Of a stretch of 64,000 bases of DNA, positions 50,772 to 59,500 are shown one piece after another. A program made the position numbers and the translations under genes. This DNA comes from Liolophura sinensis (taxonomy: Eukaryota > Mollusca > Polyplacophora > Chitonida > Chitonidae): contig NC_088295.1 in NCBI RefSeq assembly GCF_032854445.1, forward strand, positions 39,979,385 to 40,043,384. The letters run 5' to 3'. Under the pieces are notes generated by a model. That model saw nothing but the letters and a program-made list of their open reading frames with translations, did not search any database and was not told the DNA's origin. Numbering within the stretch: the first letter of the stretch is position 1; each line of letters begins with the position of its first letter.

Positions 50772-53700
50772 CTAATCCCTATGACTACTGACAAACCTTT
50801 TGACATGTTTGAGGATCAAGAAGTGATCTAGCTTCAGTTTTTTATCACCAACACCATGCCATTTTCATACAAATTAGAAATTCTTTCTTTCTTTCTGGGA
50901 GTGTGAATCCATAGCCTTGCTGATACCTGCTTTTTAGTTTTATAATTAGAAAGTTCAATTTCAGCAAAAACATTACATGATTACAGGGAAATTAGAATAA
51001 GATTCCATTACCTTTATACGGCTGAAATAAAATCCAAATTTGATTCCTGCCTGTGCAGAACTACTGAATAAATTAACTAAACCTTTGGTGTACATGTACA
51101 CACTTTATATTTTGACCTATTTTACCTCCACAACCTCAAAAGAACTGTAAATTTAAAGTCCACTTTATAAAAAAAAAGCATTTCACACAAGAAAACAAGA
51201 AAATTACTGCTATTTGGACTAATCGTTTCAAGTGCTTTAATCAAGATTTTAAAAAAAAATGTTTTTCTTAATAAAATCTGGTCACCCTGGTCAAACAAAA
51301 TGGCCCCAAAATGGGCTGTTTGGACACTTCCGCATTTCTTGTCTAATAATCTGTTCAGAAATGTGATCTTTTAAAATTGCACGTGTCCCAGATATCCCAA
51401 TGACAAATATCCCAGCCAAAGGTACTGTAGTCATACTTCAGAATAATCCTACTTTTGTCTCCCTGAATCCAAGCAAACAAACCCGAATCTTCAGTGACAT
51501 GAAGTGCCTCCGAAGTCAGACTCGTTACTGGGACACATAATCATCAGTCTTCAGAGCCACCCGGAAATTCCAATCAAGCCACTCTGCTAACCAGCTGCCT
51601 CCAAAATTCAAAATTTCTGCTCATAATATTAAAAGCTGGACTGTGGTTTTTGCATCATTCATGAGCAAAATAGCTTCTGTGGTCTCTCTTCATACATATC
51701 TTGTGTTATAATGATGATTAAGTATTCATAACATAGAAGTGTTCCAGGAAACCTGCATTTCGCATCAGCAGAAATATGTATGGGTTCTATGGATATCTTT
51801 GATAACACTCATCTTGTGCAAGTACAAAAGCATGTAGTGTTAAGCACATACACATGTAAAGTAAAGTTGAGATTTGTATATATACTCTGTATGCAGAACA
51901 TCCATTTGTCATGACACTGCAGTCAGTAGAAAACAGCACATCAGAAATGGGCAAAAACCACTGTGGGGAATGGTTTTCAAAAGCTGTTGCTTATCTTTCT
52001 TGGCACACCTCAAACTGCTAGTATTAAATCCACTTAGGTCACAGGTTCAAATCCAGCTCATGCTGATACAATCATTACATCTTCTTCAGCTTTTTTTGTT
52101 TCTCAGTTTCTTTGACACTTTATCATATATTTATTTATTTATTTGATTGGTGTTTTATGACGTACTCAAGAATATTTGACTTATATGATGACGGCTAGCA
52201 TTATGGTGCGAGGAAACCAACGACCATCTGCAGGTTGCTGACAGACCTTCCGCAGGTTGCTGGCAGACCTTCCTACTTACGGCCTTAGAGGAAGCGAGCA
52301 TGAGCTGGACTTGAACTCACAGGGGCCGCATTGGTGAGAGGTTCCTAGGTCACTACGCTGTGCTAGAGAGCTAACCAACTGAGCCACGGAGGCCCCTTCA
52401 ATCACATATTCACATAAAAGTGCCATATTCTTCAGTAGTGTTAAATTCAAATTATACATTACATTGCCTCAGTTAATTCTGTTAATAATCCAATTCAAAA
52501 GAAAAATCAATTTCATAAAGCAAAAAATTGCTAAACGCAGCTACAAAACATCAAATTCCAAAGGTGCTCACAGGCTTAACATACAAATATGTACGTTGAT
52601 CACCAACTTGTTCATACAGTTCAGGCGATGCAGAAAATAAAATAAAAAGTAAAGAAAAAGAGAATGCAAACTAAGGACATATGGAATTCATTGATTAATA
52701 CTGTCATATTGTTCATGAAACATCTTATAGCTCGCTGGCAAAAAATATCCAATGAATTGGCTTATTACATAATATTGGTCACGAGATTTGGCCAATAAAC
52801 CATGTAATTCAATTTGTCTTTCCCTGACAGGGAACTACATGTACATTGGCAGGGGAAAAAACCTCCTATTGCATTCTACCTCAATCAGCTTTAGAAAAAC
52901 ACACTCAGTTTAAAGAAATTCAATAAATTTGGCAACACAGTAATTCAGTAACCTGAATGAGCAGCTTGCATTTATCTTCTTTGGCAATGACTTCAGAAGC
53001 TGCTGTGCACTAAAGAGATATTATGAATAACTCACCCGATAATTGTAATGTACAGCTGCGCAAAGGAGTTGCATTGAGCCAAATAAAGGCAGGCTCAATA
53101 GCCAAGAGAAGAAGGCTAAGGCTGGAATTGAATTGAGCTTTCAGAATTGGAAATCCGTGGCTCTATCTCTTGGGAAGCATTTCCTGTGCTGGCAGTGTTT
53201 CCTCATGGACCACAACGTCTTGATCATTACAATACAGTCTATGGCCCACCATGAAATACTTATACGGAATTACGGCCCAAAAGTGCTTACCTTTTTCAAT
53301 AGTGGTGGGCATTCCGAATCATTTGGGCATTGCACTGGGGCATAATCACACTCTCCTTCATGTTCTCTGCAAGCAAATAAAACAGTAGGAAAACATCAAA
53401 TATACAATGGCCATGGCCATACGTTTTGCCCTAATTTTAAGGCAGCAGACATATTTACGCCATAAATATTCCACCAACCCCTCTTCACTGGTTTTATCTC
53501 ATGTCAACGGTATCCTTAATGCTAAACGTACACTACGCACTGTATATAACCTAAAATTTTGTCCAAAACGAAGTTAACAACTTCACCTGACTCTGACAGT
53601 TCTATTGATGTTTGAAAGATGTTTTCAAGATTGTTCAGAAGGTAGGATGCTAATTTACTAAGTTTCAGCACCAAATGTAAAATTTTATTACCATGTTTTG

Positions 53701-56567
53701 CCTTAACATCATTTTTGGGGCAAACTTTTTAGAGGAAATACAGTAATCTGACTTTATTTGTGCTAGTATTTTAATTGGGCCATCAGTTCAGCACTGAAGA
53801 GGATTTGTTGTCCAAATCCAGCTCCTGTGAGAATGTCTGGGGCATTATGGGACAGAATTAGCCAGGTACTTGGCCAGATGAGATCAGTTCCCCCATCATT
53901 AAACCCTGATCACCACTGGGTAGCCAGTACAGTACGAAATTACCAATAAATCTAGCATAAATAGCAAATAAACAAACCTACAATAAGTTTACCATAACCA
54001 CTACACACCGTAAATATGCAAAATTAAGCTAACATTTATTTTTTCTACTGGCTTTATTATTTTTATTAGCAATTCTACATTTCTGAACAAAACTTTAAAT
54101 TTAATTCTTCAGCGGGAAAACATCTGGATATGGTTTATATGTTTTCTACATGGCTCTATTATTATCCTGACAATACCTTCTCCAGGTTGAGTTTACTAAT
54201 TGTTAAAGCGTAACTGCAGACACAGCTTTTAGAGTGTGAAAAAATCACTGTCTGTTGAAAATCAAAACTAACAGAATGTGTATACGTTTTTTTTGCTTCA
54301 AATAGACTTTGTAAAATGTGTTCGTTTCGGTCACAAAATGCACTCCACTCCCTGAGCTATGGACTACCATTTCACCTATAAACCTGGTGACAACATAAGT
54401 CGATTGGCTGGACTGAAAAAATAATAACTTACATAAAGTTTATGGATGAGACTTGGCTATGAAATAAAGAGTGTTCAGTTTGTCAAACTATTTTCAATAA
54501 AAAAAAGTCCATGGCAGTCTCTGGAGTGTTGGTGGTACTGAGTCTATGGTATAAGACACTTGAATATATGTACATAAGGCAGTCCTGAATTTCTGACATC
54601 TTAAAATATTAGATTTAAAGGCACCAGCTTGTAAAACAGAACTCACCTCCTATTTCTAATTTTCACTGTCATGGGGCATGTTGAGGGGTCCACTGTGTAG
54701 TTGGTTCCATCGTCTGAAAGCCGGCAGCCATATTTACAGCGTATGTAGAGTTCCCCGATCTGTTCTGAGACAGCGATGTTACTGACAACCACTGTAAGCT
54801 TCTTATTATCCACAGGGCAGAAATCTGAAGATATAATTCAGTGTACATCTCAGACATTTTTCTTTTTGTCCCGTTTCACTTGTGGAGTATAGACCTATTA
54901 TGTCACTCAAGATATGTATAAAATGTTTAATTGTTTCAAGTTTAAATTGAATGTACTTCCAAATTTTACACAGAATCTGAAATGAACAGATAAAATATGT
55001 ACGTCCATCTTACAGGATAGCTTACATCAAATACCCTCAAACAGTCACGGTACACGTAGTATTCATATACATGTACATGTAGTGTGGCTTTTCACATTTT
55101 CGTAAAAAATGTAAATCTATATACATTGATAAGCTACCAGTAATTCCTGACCCGCTTCCTCATCAGACTCTAAAATAACTTTAATAATGTCATACTAGAT
55201 AGAATTCTTTTGGCTATTTCTGAACACTTACTGTAAATCATCAACCTTTTCAACAAATGAAGCACTTTTTTTAAAGAGTTTTTAAGTATACAATCATTAT
55301 GAAAATAACGCAAAAAATTTGATTTGTGATAAGTTTCATAAAAATGTGTAAAATTATTTCTCTTAAACACCATAGTTCCCTCAGAATGTTTCGTAATATT
55401 GGTGGCAGAGGCGATTGAAAAGGTTTTACCTCAAAGAAATAGGGTAATTACATACAAGAACTGGCTTACCTTCAGAGTGTGATGCTATGCAGCGTCTACA
55501 ATATGTATGCTGGAAAACAACCATATTAATAAACCATTCATTTATTTTATACAAGTGAATATCCTTTTAGGAAACTGCACAAAACTAATAATTAAGATAG
55601 TGTTAAAATTGAAAAGAAAAATATTATTATTACGACCATCCATCAAGATTTACCTATTAAAAATTTATAACTCACAAGACAAAGAATAAGACTGAAATCC
55701 ATTACTTGGGTTGGGTAAATGACTGCAGACAAGCTAGAAAATGGTGGTAAACCCAATGACAATCAACGCTAAGGCTGCATGTCAGAAATGGTGCAGGCTT
55801 TCTTCTGATTCCATTTAAACAGTCCTTTTTACTCCATCAAACTGAAGGTCAGAATAACCTTGCTGCATTGATTAAATGTAGACTTTAATATTTCCAGGAA
55901 ATGTAGAAATACTATCCACCATGACACAGCACTGAAACAGATCTGCCCAAAGCTAGCTAGCACCACTATATATTTACAGTAAAGTTAAAAAAAAAAAATA
56001 AACAAAACTCAAGAATAATTTTTCTGCTTGTATACAGTAATATACAAGAACATGCAATAATCAAATTAAACCCCGATCAAATAAATCCTTTACTTAATGG
56101 CCTATCACAGAAATTTTTAATTCTATAATTTTCTATTTAATTTCTAAATTACAATATTATATGAGGTATAGATTACTGGGTGAAGGAAACCACCAACCAT
56201 TGGCGAGGTACTCCAGCAAACATCATCATGCAAGGTTATACCAGAAAGTACCTTCAATCCTCTGAGAACAATGGAACCTAAGAAATCTATTAGACTCCCT
56301 GTCCAAGGCTGGGAATAAACCTACACCTTGTGTGGGACTGTTGCAACTAAAAGCAAGTAAATACCATCCAAATAATTTGTAAACTAACAAACTGCTAGCT
56401 ACCAAGATGACACTTTTGGGGGGTTGGGGGGGAGGAGGCATGGAAAAGCCTTTAATAGGTGTAACCAAACTTACCCCACATGCTGTAATTGCTGGGTCTT
56501 TGAATATCCTATTGCACAAAGCACAGAAGAGCTGTTTATTAGGGGGCTCTACGAACACCAAAATCTC
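16604..56567 (-). CDS. TRAF7: E3 ubiquitin-protein ligase TRAF7, 15 exons, both ends missing
   Basis: Fifteen minus-strand exons splice with compatible phases into about 507 residues that align end to end with animal TRAF7. In order: a TRAF-type RING (C-x2-C ... C-x-H-x2-C-x2-C ... C-x2-D), two TRAF-type zinc-finger segments, a coiled coil (including [18 protein letters not shown]), a linker ([15 protein letters not shown]), then WD40 blades. From family knowledge, TRAF7 ubiquitinates targets through the RING and uses its WD40 propeller to bind MAP3K3, feeding JNK, p38 and NF-kB signalling in the cytoplasm. Vertebrate TRAF7 is about 670 residues, so the Ser-rich N-terminus (~120) and the final WD40 segment (~44) are missing here. 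Exon 37893-38010 carries an apparent one-base insertion. The intron between exons 20075-20194 and 34575-34691 is 14.4 kb. Identification is secure; completeness is not. Confidence 0.95.
17945..18080 (-). repeat. Coding-like dispersed repeat, copy 1
   Basis: The minus strand encodes [11 protein letters not shown] as at 60787-60975, but the upstream part (SEAHKSLKS) is in a different frame, so this copy has an indel. The nucleotide match extends over about 130 bp (for example TGATTCATCCAGCTTGTA against TGATTCATCTAACTTATA). Confidence 0.45.
18425..18605 (-). repeat. SINE family 1, internally rearranged copy
   Basis: The tail, TTGATTGGTGTTTTATG and AACATTACGGTGGGAAGAAA blocks are clear. The head half is degraded. 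The plus-strand frame 18407-18601 is a product of this repeat. Confidence 0.6.
19285..19442 (+). repeat. SINE family 1, inverted orientation, with short internal duplication
   Basis: It ends in AATAAATAAATAAATA at the right, so the SINE is on the plus strand. The segment GCCTGGTTTCCTCCCACCAC appears twice in tandem (about 19306 and 19337), a 31-bp duplication within the element. Confidence 0.7.
19555..19750 (+). repeat. SINE family 2, inverted copy
   Basis: It reads as the reverse complement of the copies at 11092 and 15690: ACTTCAAAAATGGTACTTGC at the left and GTGGCGAC-like sequence near the right. Confidence 0.6.
19896..20092 (-). repeat. Tandem copies of the TRAF7 blade-5 exon 3' end
   Basis: Two extra copies of a 98-99 bp unit lie directly next to the real exon (unit starts at 19896, 19995 and, in the exon itself, 20093). 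Each unit carries the HILCGTYEN-coding end of the exon plus about 55 bp of intron. The middle copy keeps the donor (CAT/GTAAGT, about 19977) but has one extra base in the exon part. The left copy has lost the donor. Confidence 0.85.
20075..20194 (-). CDS. TRAF7: TRAF7 exon: WD40 blade 5
   Basis: A 120-nt exon of 40 codons. It starts [20 protein letters not shown] and ends [12 protein letters not shown]. The preceding intron is about 14.4 kb. The donor is CAT/GTAAGT. Its last ~40 bases and the adjacent intron are repeated in tandem just downstream (19896-20092). Confidence 0.94.
20787..20903 (-). repeat. SINE family 1, head half
   Basis: GGTTGCTGGCAGGCCTTCCC, ACTTGAACTCGCAGTG and CATGCTAACCACTTCATCTC correspond to the body-to-head part of family 1. 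Confidence 0.6.
23450..23740 (-). repeat. SINE family 2 variant (b)
   Basis: GTGAGTGCTTGAGGTTTATT, CTTAACAATTTTTCAGTCAT and GAGTGCATGTAATGTGCCTC, then CGAGCCACTATACTGTTACG. The same blocks occur at 40570 and 43300. The first half is shared with family 2. Confidence 0.7.
25091..25640 (-). pseudogene. Crypton-like tyrosine recombinase relic
   Basis: The frame 25347-25529 encodes a C-terminal tyrosine recombinase core: [13 protein letters not shown] contains the His-x-x-Arg motif (H18, R21 of the frame), VTGHRNES contains the Gly-His box (H44), and Tyr53 lies nine residues later in WSYVTKPS, the position of the nucleophile. An in-frame stop follows PSVS, after which [11 protein letters not shown] continues the same reading frame. 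Upstream, [13 protein letters not shown] occurs in another frame, so the gene has a frameshift. A long poly(T) run (minus strand) interrupts it near 25.66 kb. Such domains occur in Cryptons and in host genes derived from them. The catalytic residues are present but the copy is broken and is not part of TRAF7. Confidence 0.7.
26189..26236. repeat. Hairpin-forming perfect inverted repeat
   Basis: TGGAGGACTTTCCA at 26189-26202 and its exact reverse complement at 26223-26236 form a 14-bp stem with a 20-nt loop. Confidence 0.75.
28189..28521. mobile_element. Segment bounded by 32-bp inverted repeats
   Basis: The left arm 28189-28220 (GCCTACCGAAGTATGCAGTA onward) and the right arm 28490-28521 are reverse complements with one mismatch over 32 bp. 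The 269-bp spacer shows no coding sequence. It could be a MITE with long termini or an inverted duplication. No target-site duplication is obvious. Confidence 0.65.
31211..31489 (+). repeat. 136-bp tandem duplication
   Basis: Two copies start at 31211 and 31347, each with ATGTCGATATCTGTCAATCA and TTAGAATTCTACGCCATCTA. They differ by a few bases and a short GAAGAAAA-type insertion. A further short TATAGCTGAATGTCATTG duplication follows at about 31487-31525. Confidence 0.8.
32284..32312 (+). mobile_element. Helitron-like 3' end (hairpin plus CTAA)
   Basis: A perfect 9-bp hairpin (ATCCCGTTC at 32284-32292, GAACGGGAT at 32298-32306, 5-nt loop) is followed by CC and CTAA, then AT. An A-rich AATAATAATAAGAAGAAG tract precedes it. 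Helitrons end in a hairpin shortly before CTRR and insert next to T. The 5' end was not identified. Confidence 0.4.
33152..33300 (-). repeat. SINE family 1 with internal deletion
   Basis: GGCGGCCAGCATTATGGTAG joins directly to GACCTTCCCATGTACAAGC, omitting the middle of the body. The head is well kept (TTACGCTGCGCTAGCGCGCT, AACCAACTGAG). Confidence 0.75.
34470..34501 (+). mobile_element. Second Helitron-like 3' end
   Basis: GGGATTCAA pairs with TTGAACCCC (one G-T pair) across an 11-nt loop and is followed by CTAA at 34498-34501. It is preceded by an A-rich AATAATAATTCAAAC stretch, as in the copy at 32284. It lies 75 bp from TRAF7 exon 34575-34691. Confidence 0.35.
34575..34691 (-). CDS. TRAF7: TRAF7 exon: WD40 blade 4
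   Basis: A 117-nt exon of 39 codons. It starts [20 protein letters not shown] and ends [11 protein letters not shown]. The [10 protein letters not shown] and SGSYQTIK blocks match vertebrate TRAF7 closely. The acceptor is AATTTGTAG and the donor is AAG/GTGAGT. Confidence 0.94.
34863..35075 (-). repeat. SINE family 1, diverged copy
   Basis: AATGGTGGGAGGAAACCAAG, GGAGGAAGCCAGCATGAGCT and GTGCTGGCGTGCTAACCCCT follow the family 1 order from body to head. Confidence 0.7.
35718..36363 (+). repeat. 49-bp minisatellite, about 13 copies, with TGACGTAA boxes
   Basis: About thirteen copies of a 49-bp unit that starts AAAGCCCTAAATGAA, continues CTGTAGATATAGTGT and ends AATGANGTAAT. Five units read TGACGTAA (near 35809, 36005, 36149, 36199, 36347), a CRE/ATF-like octamer. 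Others read TGATGTAA or TGATGTCA. It lies in the TRAF7 intron between blade-4 and blade-3 exons. Confidence 0.9.
37893..38010 (-). pseudogene. TRAF7: TRAF7 exon: WD40 blade 3 with one-base frameshift
   Basis: The exon is 118 nt where 117 would keep the frame between the phase-0 exons on either side. Reading from the acceptor gives VWDIVNF and then TGA (37989-37987). Reading back from the donor gives [19 protein letters not shown] and [11 protein letters not shown] in a frame shifted by one. The excess base lies in or near a run of four T on the coding strand (plus 37989-37992). Using an internal AG (TTTTGAG, exon then 37893-37985, 93 nt) would restore the frame but drop the VWD strand. An assembly homopolymer error is the simplest explanation. 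A real allele or alternative acceptor use remains possible. The rest of the gene shows no decay. Confidence 0.8.
38729..38851 (-). CDS. TRAF7: TRAF7 exon: WD40 blade 2
   Basis: A 123-nt exon of 41 codons. It starts [20 protein letters not shown] and ends [12 protein letters not shown], with the GH and SGS..D blade landmarks. The equivalent vertebrate segment is [29 protein letters not shown]. The donor is ATT/GTGAGT. Confidence 0.94.
39100..39320 (-). repeat. SINE family 2, degraded copy
   Basis: ACCAGACATGACACCCCACC and AATGTCTCTGGTATGGCCTG match the family 2 body in order. It lies in a TRAF7 intron. Confidence 0.6.
39842..39910 (-). CDS. TRAF7: TRAF7 exon: WD40 blade 1
   Basis: A 69-nt exon of 23 codons encoding [16 protein letters not shown] then SSDKTIK. 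It has the S-G-S-S-D-K-T-I-K core of a WD40 blade, and the next exon supplies VWD. The acceptor is CTTATTTTCAG and the donor is AAG/GTGTGA. Confidence 0.92.
40481..40533 (-). CDS. TRAF7: TRAF7 exon: linker into the WD40 propeller
   Basis: A 53-nt exon (phase 1 to 0) encoding [18 protein letters not shown]. The [15 protein letters not shown] stretch is identical to vertebrate TRAF7 as I recall it. The GH dipeptide opens the first WD40 blade. The donor is GGA/GTGAGT. Confidence 0.92.
40570..40770 (-). repeat. SINE family 2 variant (b)
   Basis: GTGAGTGAGTGCTTGGCGTT, GTACTTAACAATTTTTCAGT, GGAGTGCATGTAATGTGCC and GAGCCATTATACTGCTACGG, as in 23450 and 43300. Confidence 0.7.
41083..41131 (-). CDS. 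TRAF7: TRAF7 exon: end of coiled coil
   Basis: A 49-nt exon (phase 0 to 1) encoding [16 protein letters not shown], equivalent to NDELSHINARLNMGILG. The acceptor is GTTTTTCAG and the donor is GGAG/GTTTGT, which is weaker than the others. It is accepted because the phases on both sides fit. Confidence 0.82.
41268..41455 (+). repeat. SINE family 1, plus-strand copy
   Basis: The reverse complement of the family 1 body: GATGACCCAGGAACCCCTCA, ACATGGGAAGGTCTGCCAGA, then CTTGAGTATGGCGTAAAACA and an AAATAAATAAAC tail. Confidence 0.7.
42042..42115 (-). CDS. TRAF7: TRAF7 exon: coiled coil continued
   Basis: A 74-nt exon (phase 1 to 0) encoding [16 protein letters not shown] then TRRELDNMA. It aligns with the DENQSKLSEDLMEFRRD region of vertebrate TRAF7. 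The acceptor is ATGCTTGCAG and the donor is GCT/GTAAGA. Confidence 0.85.
42767..42984 (-). CDS. TRAF7: TRAF7 exon: last TRAF finger and coiled coil
   Basis: A 218-nt exon (phase 2 to 1). It starts [17 protein letters not shown], finishing the zinc-finger array, and runs into a heptad-rich helix containing [10 protein letters not shown] and [19 protein letters not shown]. The coiled coil is the TRAF7 oligomerisation segment. The high identity to vertebrate TRAF7 in the [11 protein letters not shown] block is diagnostic. Confidence 0.95.
43300..43510 (-). repeat. SINE family 2 variant (b), head half
   Basis: GTGCTGCTTCATTGAGATGA, CAAGCCACTATACTGAAACA and TTCCTCTTTTAAAGTCTTAG, then CGCTCCCGAAGCGGATGCTA, likely the tRNA-like head. 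Confidence 0.65.
44189..44247 (-). CDS. TRAF7: TRAF7 exon: second TRAF-type zinc-finger segment
   Basis: A 59-nt exon (phase 0 to 2) encoding [19 protein letters not shown]. It carries the H-x3-C-x5-C-P ligands of the next TRAF finger (vertebrate counterpart NLEAHLKECEHIKCPHSKY). It is separated from the previous exon by a 9-kb intron. The acceptor is GCTGTTTCAG and the donor is ACAA/GTAAGT. Confidence 0.9.
45174..45345 (+). repeat. 93-bp recent tandem duplication
   Basis: Copies start at about 45174 (TAACAAAACTTGTGTAACAA) and 45267. They appear identical across about 80 bp, ending GGCCTAACAAATCACATCA, which suggests a recent event. It lies in a TRAF7 intron. Confidence 0.8.
50693..50771. 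repeat. GA/CT microsatellite tract
   Basis: About 79 bp of almost pure GA repeats with a few AAAG, ATAG and GGGG interruptions. It lies in a TRAF7 intron. Confidence 0.9.
52128..52397 (-). repeat. SINE family 1, best full-length copy
   Basis: The tail is TTTATTTATTTATTTG on the plus strand. The body has TTTTATGACGTACTCAAGAA and AGCATTATGGTGCGAGGAAA. The head is ACTTGAACTCACAGG and GCTAACCAACTGAGCCACGG, whose reverse complement supplies B-box-like and A-box-like promoter elements. A short CCGCAGGTTGCTG-type segment is duplicated inside (about 52225 and 52250). Confidence 0.85.
53291..53366 (-). CDS. TRAF7: TRAF7 exon: TRAF-type zinc finger
   Basis: A 76-nt exon (phase 2 to 0) encoding [17 protein letters not shown] and SECPPLLKK. 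The H-x3-C-x5-C-P spacing matches the TRAF zinc-finger repeat of TRAF7. The acceptor is TTTGCTTGCAG and the donor is AAAAAG/GTAAGC. Confidence 0.92.
54647..54824 (-). CDS. TRAF7: TRAF7 exon: RING end and first zinc-finger region
   Basis: A 178-nt exon (phase 1 to 2). It begins with the last RING ligands (FCPVD, a Cys-x2-Asp pair typical of TRAF RINGs), continues with [18 protein letters not shown], highly similar to vertebrate TRAF7, and includes [14 protein letters not shown]. The donor is AGG AG/GTGAGT. Confidence 0.93.
55470..55509 (-). CDS. TRAF7: TRAF7 exon: RING finger C-x-H-x2-C-x2-C core
   Basis: A 40-nt exon encoding [13 protein letters not shown] plus one base. It completes the C-G-H-x2-C-x2-C part of the RING, as in vertebrate TRAF7 (HTFCRRC). 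The acceptor is TTTTCCAG and the donor is GAAG/GTAAGC. Confidence 0.9.
56475..56567 (-). CDS. TRAF7: TRAF7 exon: first half of the RING finger
   Basis: The exon has 31 whole codons (phase 0 to 0), from [12 protein letters not shown] through [18 protein letters not shown]. It supplies the first C-x2-C pair and the third RING cysteine. The acceptor is TTTACTTTCAG and the donor is GGG/GTAAGT. Upstream exons coding for the Ser-rich N-terminus were not found between here and 64000. Confidence 0.92.
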
Positions 56568-59500
56568 CTGAAAGTAAACAAGATCAAGCATTAATTCTTC
56601 CAGAAACAAGGTTTCACCATAATATTGATTTCACCCACATGGATTTATAGAAACCACTGTACACTGTCAAGTACAGGAGAAGCATCCAGACATACCTAAT
56701 AATACAGTAAATACAGGTCAAGTACGCATCTACAATTCATTGCTGTTTAATGCACATCTGGAATTATTTCTGTGACTGTGTCTTTTGTTGTTATAAACTT
56801 GTTCTAACCCAACATGCATACATGTACATGTCATACATTTAGACTCAATCATCATGGAAAGAACAAAACACTTTCAGTTTTGCTGTTTATTACCAATCAG
56901 AGGACTATTACTATAATCAAACTCTTCAAGGTGTTTATATCAAAGCATATTCTGAAGGCATCAATCTGTGTAGGCTGATAAAATTACTTTTTGTACAGAA
57001 ATGAAATTTGCTTTTGTCTCTGAAATCAAATGAATAATGTGCATAAAGTGCACTGAAGTTGCTCTTCCATATGCAAAGCAGTTGAGGAATTAGGGTACAT
57101 GTATGGGTGGATATTAAAAGTGAAAGACAAAGTCAGGAGAAATAATCTCACAGACAGCCTAAAATGTTCTAGACTGCAACAATTATGCAGCATCAAAGGT
57201 CTGGGTTACACCGCCTCAATACCACTGCACACTAGCAAGAGATTTCATAAAATGACAAGCCACAGCTGGCAACACCAGGAAAGCTTCCCTGTATTATCAC
57301 ACTGGCCAAGGACAAGAAGCAGGACCACAGGGTAATAAATGTCCAGACAGCACATACACATCTACATCGATACAATATTCAATGGTTTATATCAAATTTG
57401 GATGACTCAGCTACCCTGAAGTAAATGGCAATGTGGCCTCTTCAGGCAATTATGTCTGTGTGATGAGAGGAATCATGACAGAGATACTATATGCAGATGA
57501 GCAGACGAAACATGATGAAAAACACTTTGCTAATGACAACCATTATATATGACGCTAATATGAATATATAAACATTCTTAGGCAACCATATGTACTGTAA
57601 ATGTTAAATCAAAGAAAACACAAAAAATGAAGTATATCTGATAAAAGAGCATTTAACAATGTCCAGGAAAATGATTTGATTTGTTTTTGAAGAATATCTC
57701 TTTCTAAAATGATCAAAACTTTGGGTACCATGTTGGTCATTTGAAATCAAGTAGGATGATGTTTTTTACTTGAACCAGTTTTTCCCAAACTACAAGTTAA
57801 GTGCCAGAAGCCTGATGTGATAATAATGTCACATGTCACTAATAACTATATGGTCAGAACATTCAATGTTTCAAACGCATTTTACTCTGCTAAAAAAAAG
57901 TTATAAAAATATAATTTTCAAACTTTTTTAATGATGGTCTTTCATCTAACATACACTTCATGTTAATAATGTTTTCTTTGATGTAATTAATCAAATGAAT
58001 GAATATTAATGAGTGCATAGTGTCTGCAACTTTGGCCAGGGGTACAAACAACCTGTCTGGCATTTGCCACAAATTATGTCCTTCTGTTTCCTTAATCCAG
58101 ACTGAATTAAGGTTTCTCCACAGTCTGCAGGCTTCATCAATATGCTGTACCTGCCACACATGCTTTCCACACACATTCATTCATGTCTGGATAACATCTC
58201 CCAGTGTACAATAGGTAATCACTGACAGCACAAAACCTGTTAAGTCTGAGTACCTGTGGCTCAATGTCTTATATACACACATGTACATCACTATCTACAA
58301 CAACGGAATAAAACTCTGATTACCTATACTATAAATAGATTCTACAGCCATCTTTGTTGAGGCGGAAATTGGGTGAAAATGGAAGTCTAGAAAACAAACA
58401 GCACTGCACTAAACAATGGCCAGATCAAAATATAATTACCTTCAATGAGAAATTTCAAAGGTACACAGGTACTGCTTCTGACAAGCAAATGTTTATTTAC
58501 TAGTCATGCAAAAAAATAGCTAAATGAACTTGCCTACACACGTATTACACCTACAGATCATTCAAATCTGAAGTAATTTATCTATAGCATGGAGCAACAA
58601 TGAATTGTATTGTATTAATGATAACTTCAAATTTTCAGCTACATTCAACTATTTGAGTCCTTTATAACATTTGTACATCTTTGCAACAGCGCTATAAAAT
58701 GAATTTAACATTCAACTTGTTGGCCAATCTTTTCAAGTGCAAATTGCTAAATTCTAATATACATATTCAGTTGAAAATATGGAGTCGTCTATCAAAAGTG
58801 TTGATTTGGATGAGTGAAAAGCTCCATTCATTTACTAATGAATTTAAGTTCTCCTACAATTTCCATATAAAATACTCTTTAAAGTGGCAGTTTTATTTCA
58901 GTTTTGCTCTTAGCCTTTTTCAGAATAAAATTGTTATAAATGTATAATATCAAGTTTTCTCTACACTGCCTTTTCCTGAAAAGAGAACCCTAATATAATA
59001 AAAAAAACAAAACAAAAACAATTTCAACACAAATTTGAGGTGTGCTTTTTGCCTGTGGTACAAGAAGTCCCCAGAAGAGTCTGTCAGCTTCAACAAACAC
59101 AAAAACAAGCCAATCATCTCAAGGCAATCCTTCTGGCAAGGAGGATGACGATTAAATCTTGTCAACACTTCAAGGAACACCTAACAGCTGACAACAAGCA
59201 TGATGAAACAATGGGGCACCTTCAGTCTTGGCAAGGCAAGGCAATAACTGTAGTATTTCCAGACAGTCTTGAGTCCAAGGGCTTGACATTGGCTTGGCGA
59301 AATGGCTCTAGCAGCTACATTAACACATAACTCATGCATCGAAGCTTGAAAAAGCACTTGTCTACAGCAAGACAATTGAATTCTATAGGATAGCAGTTAT
59401 GGAATGATCTAATGTTTACATTAGACTGGTCTTGGCGCAAACTGTGTATTGTTCACAGCTATACGCAGCATACACAAATAATATTTCAAATAGATGGTAA

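Larger units (their letters stand above)
44248..53290 (-). other. TRAF7: 9-kb TRAF7 intron
   Basis: The intron lies between two zinc-finger exons that join in frame. It contains the 93-bp duplication, a GA-rich tract (50693-50771) and a full SINE (52128-52397). The open frames at 46.4-49 kb show no domain or exon structure. A strong minus-strand donor sequence (CCG/GTAAGT near 47283) has no acceptable open exon before it. Confidence 0.55.
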
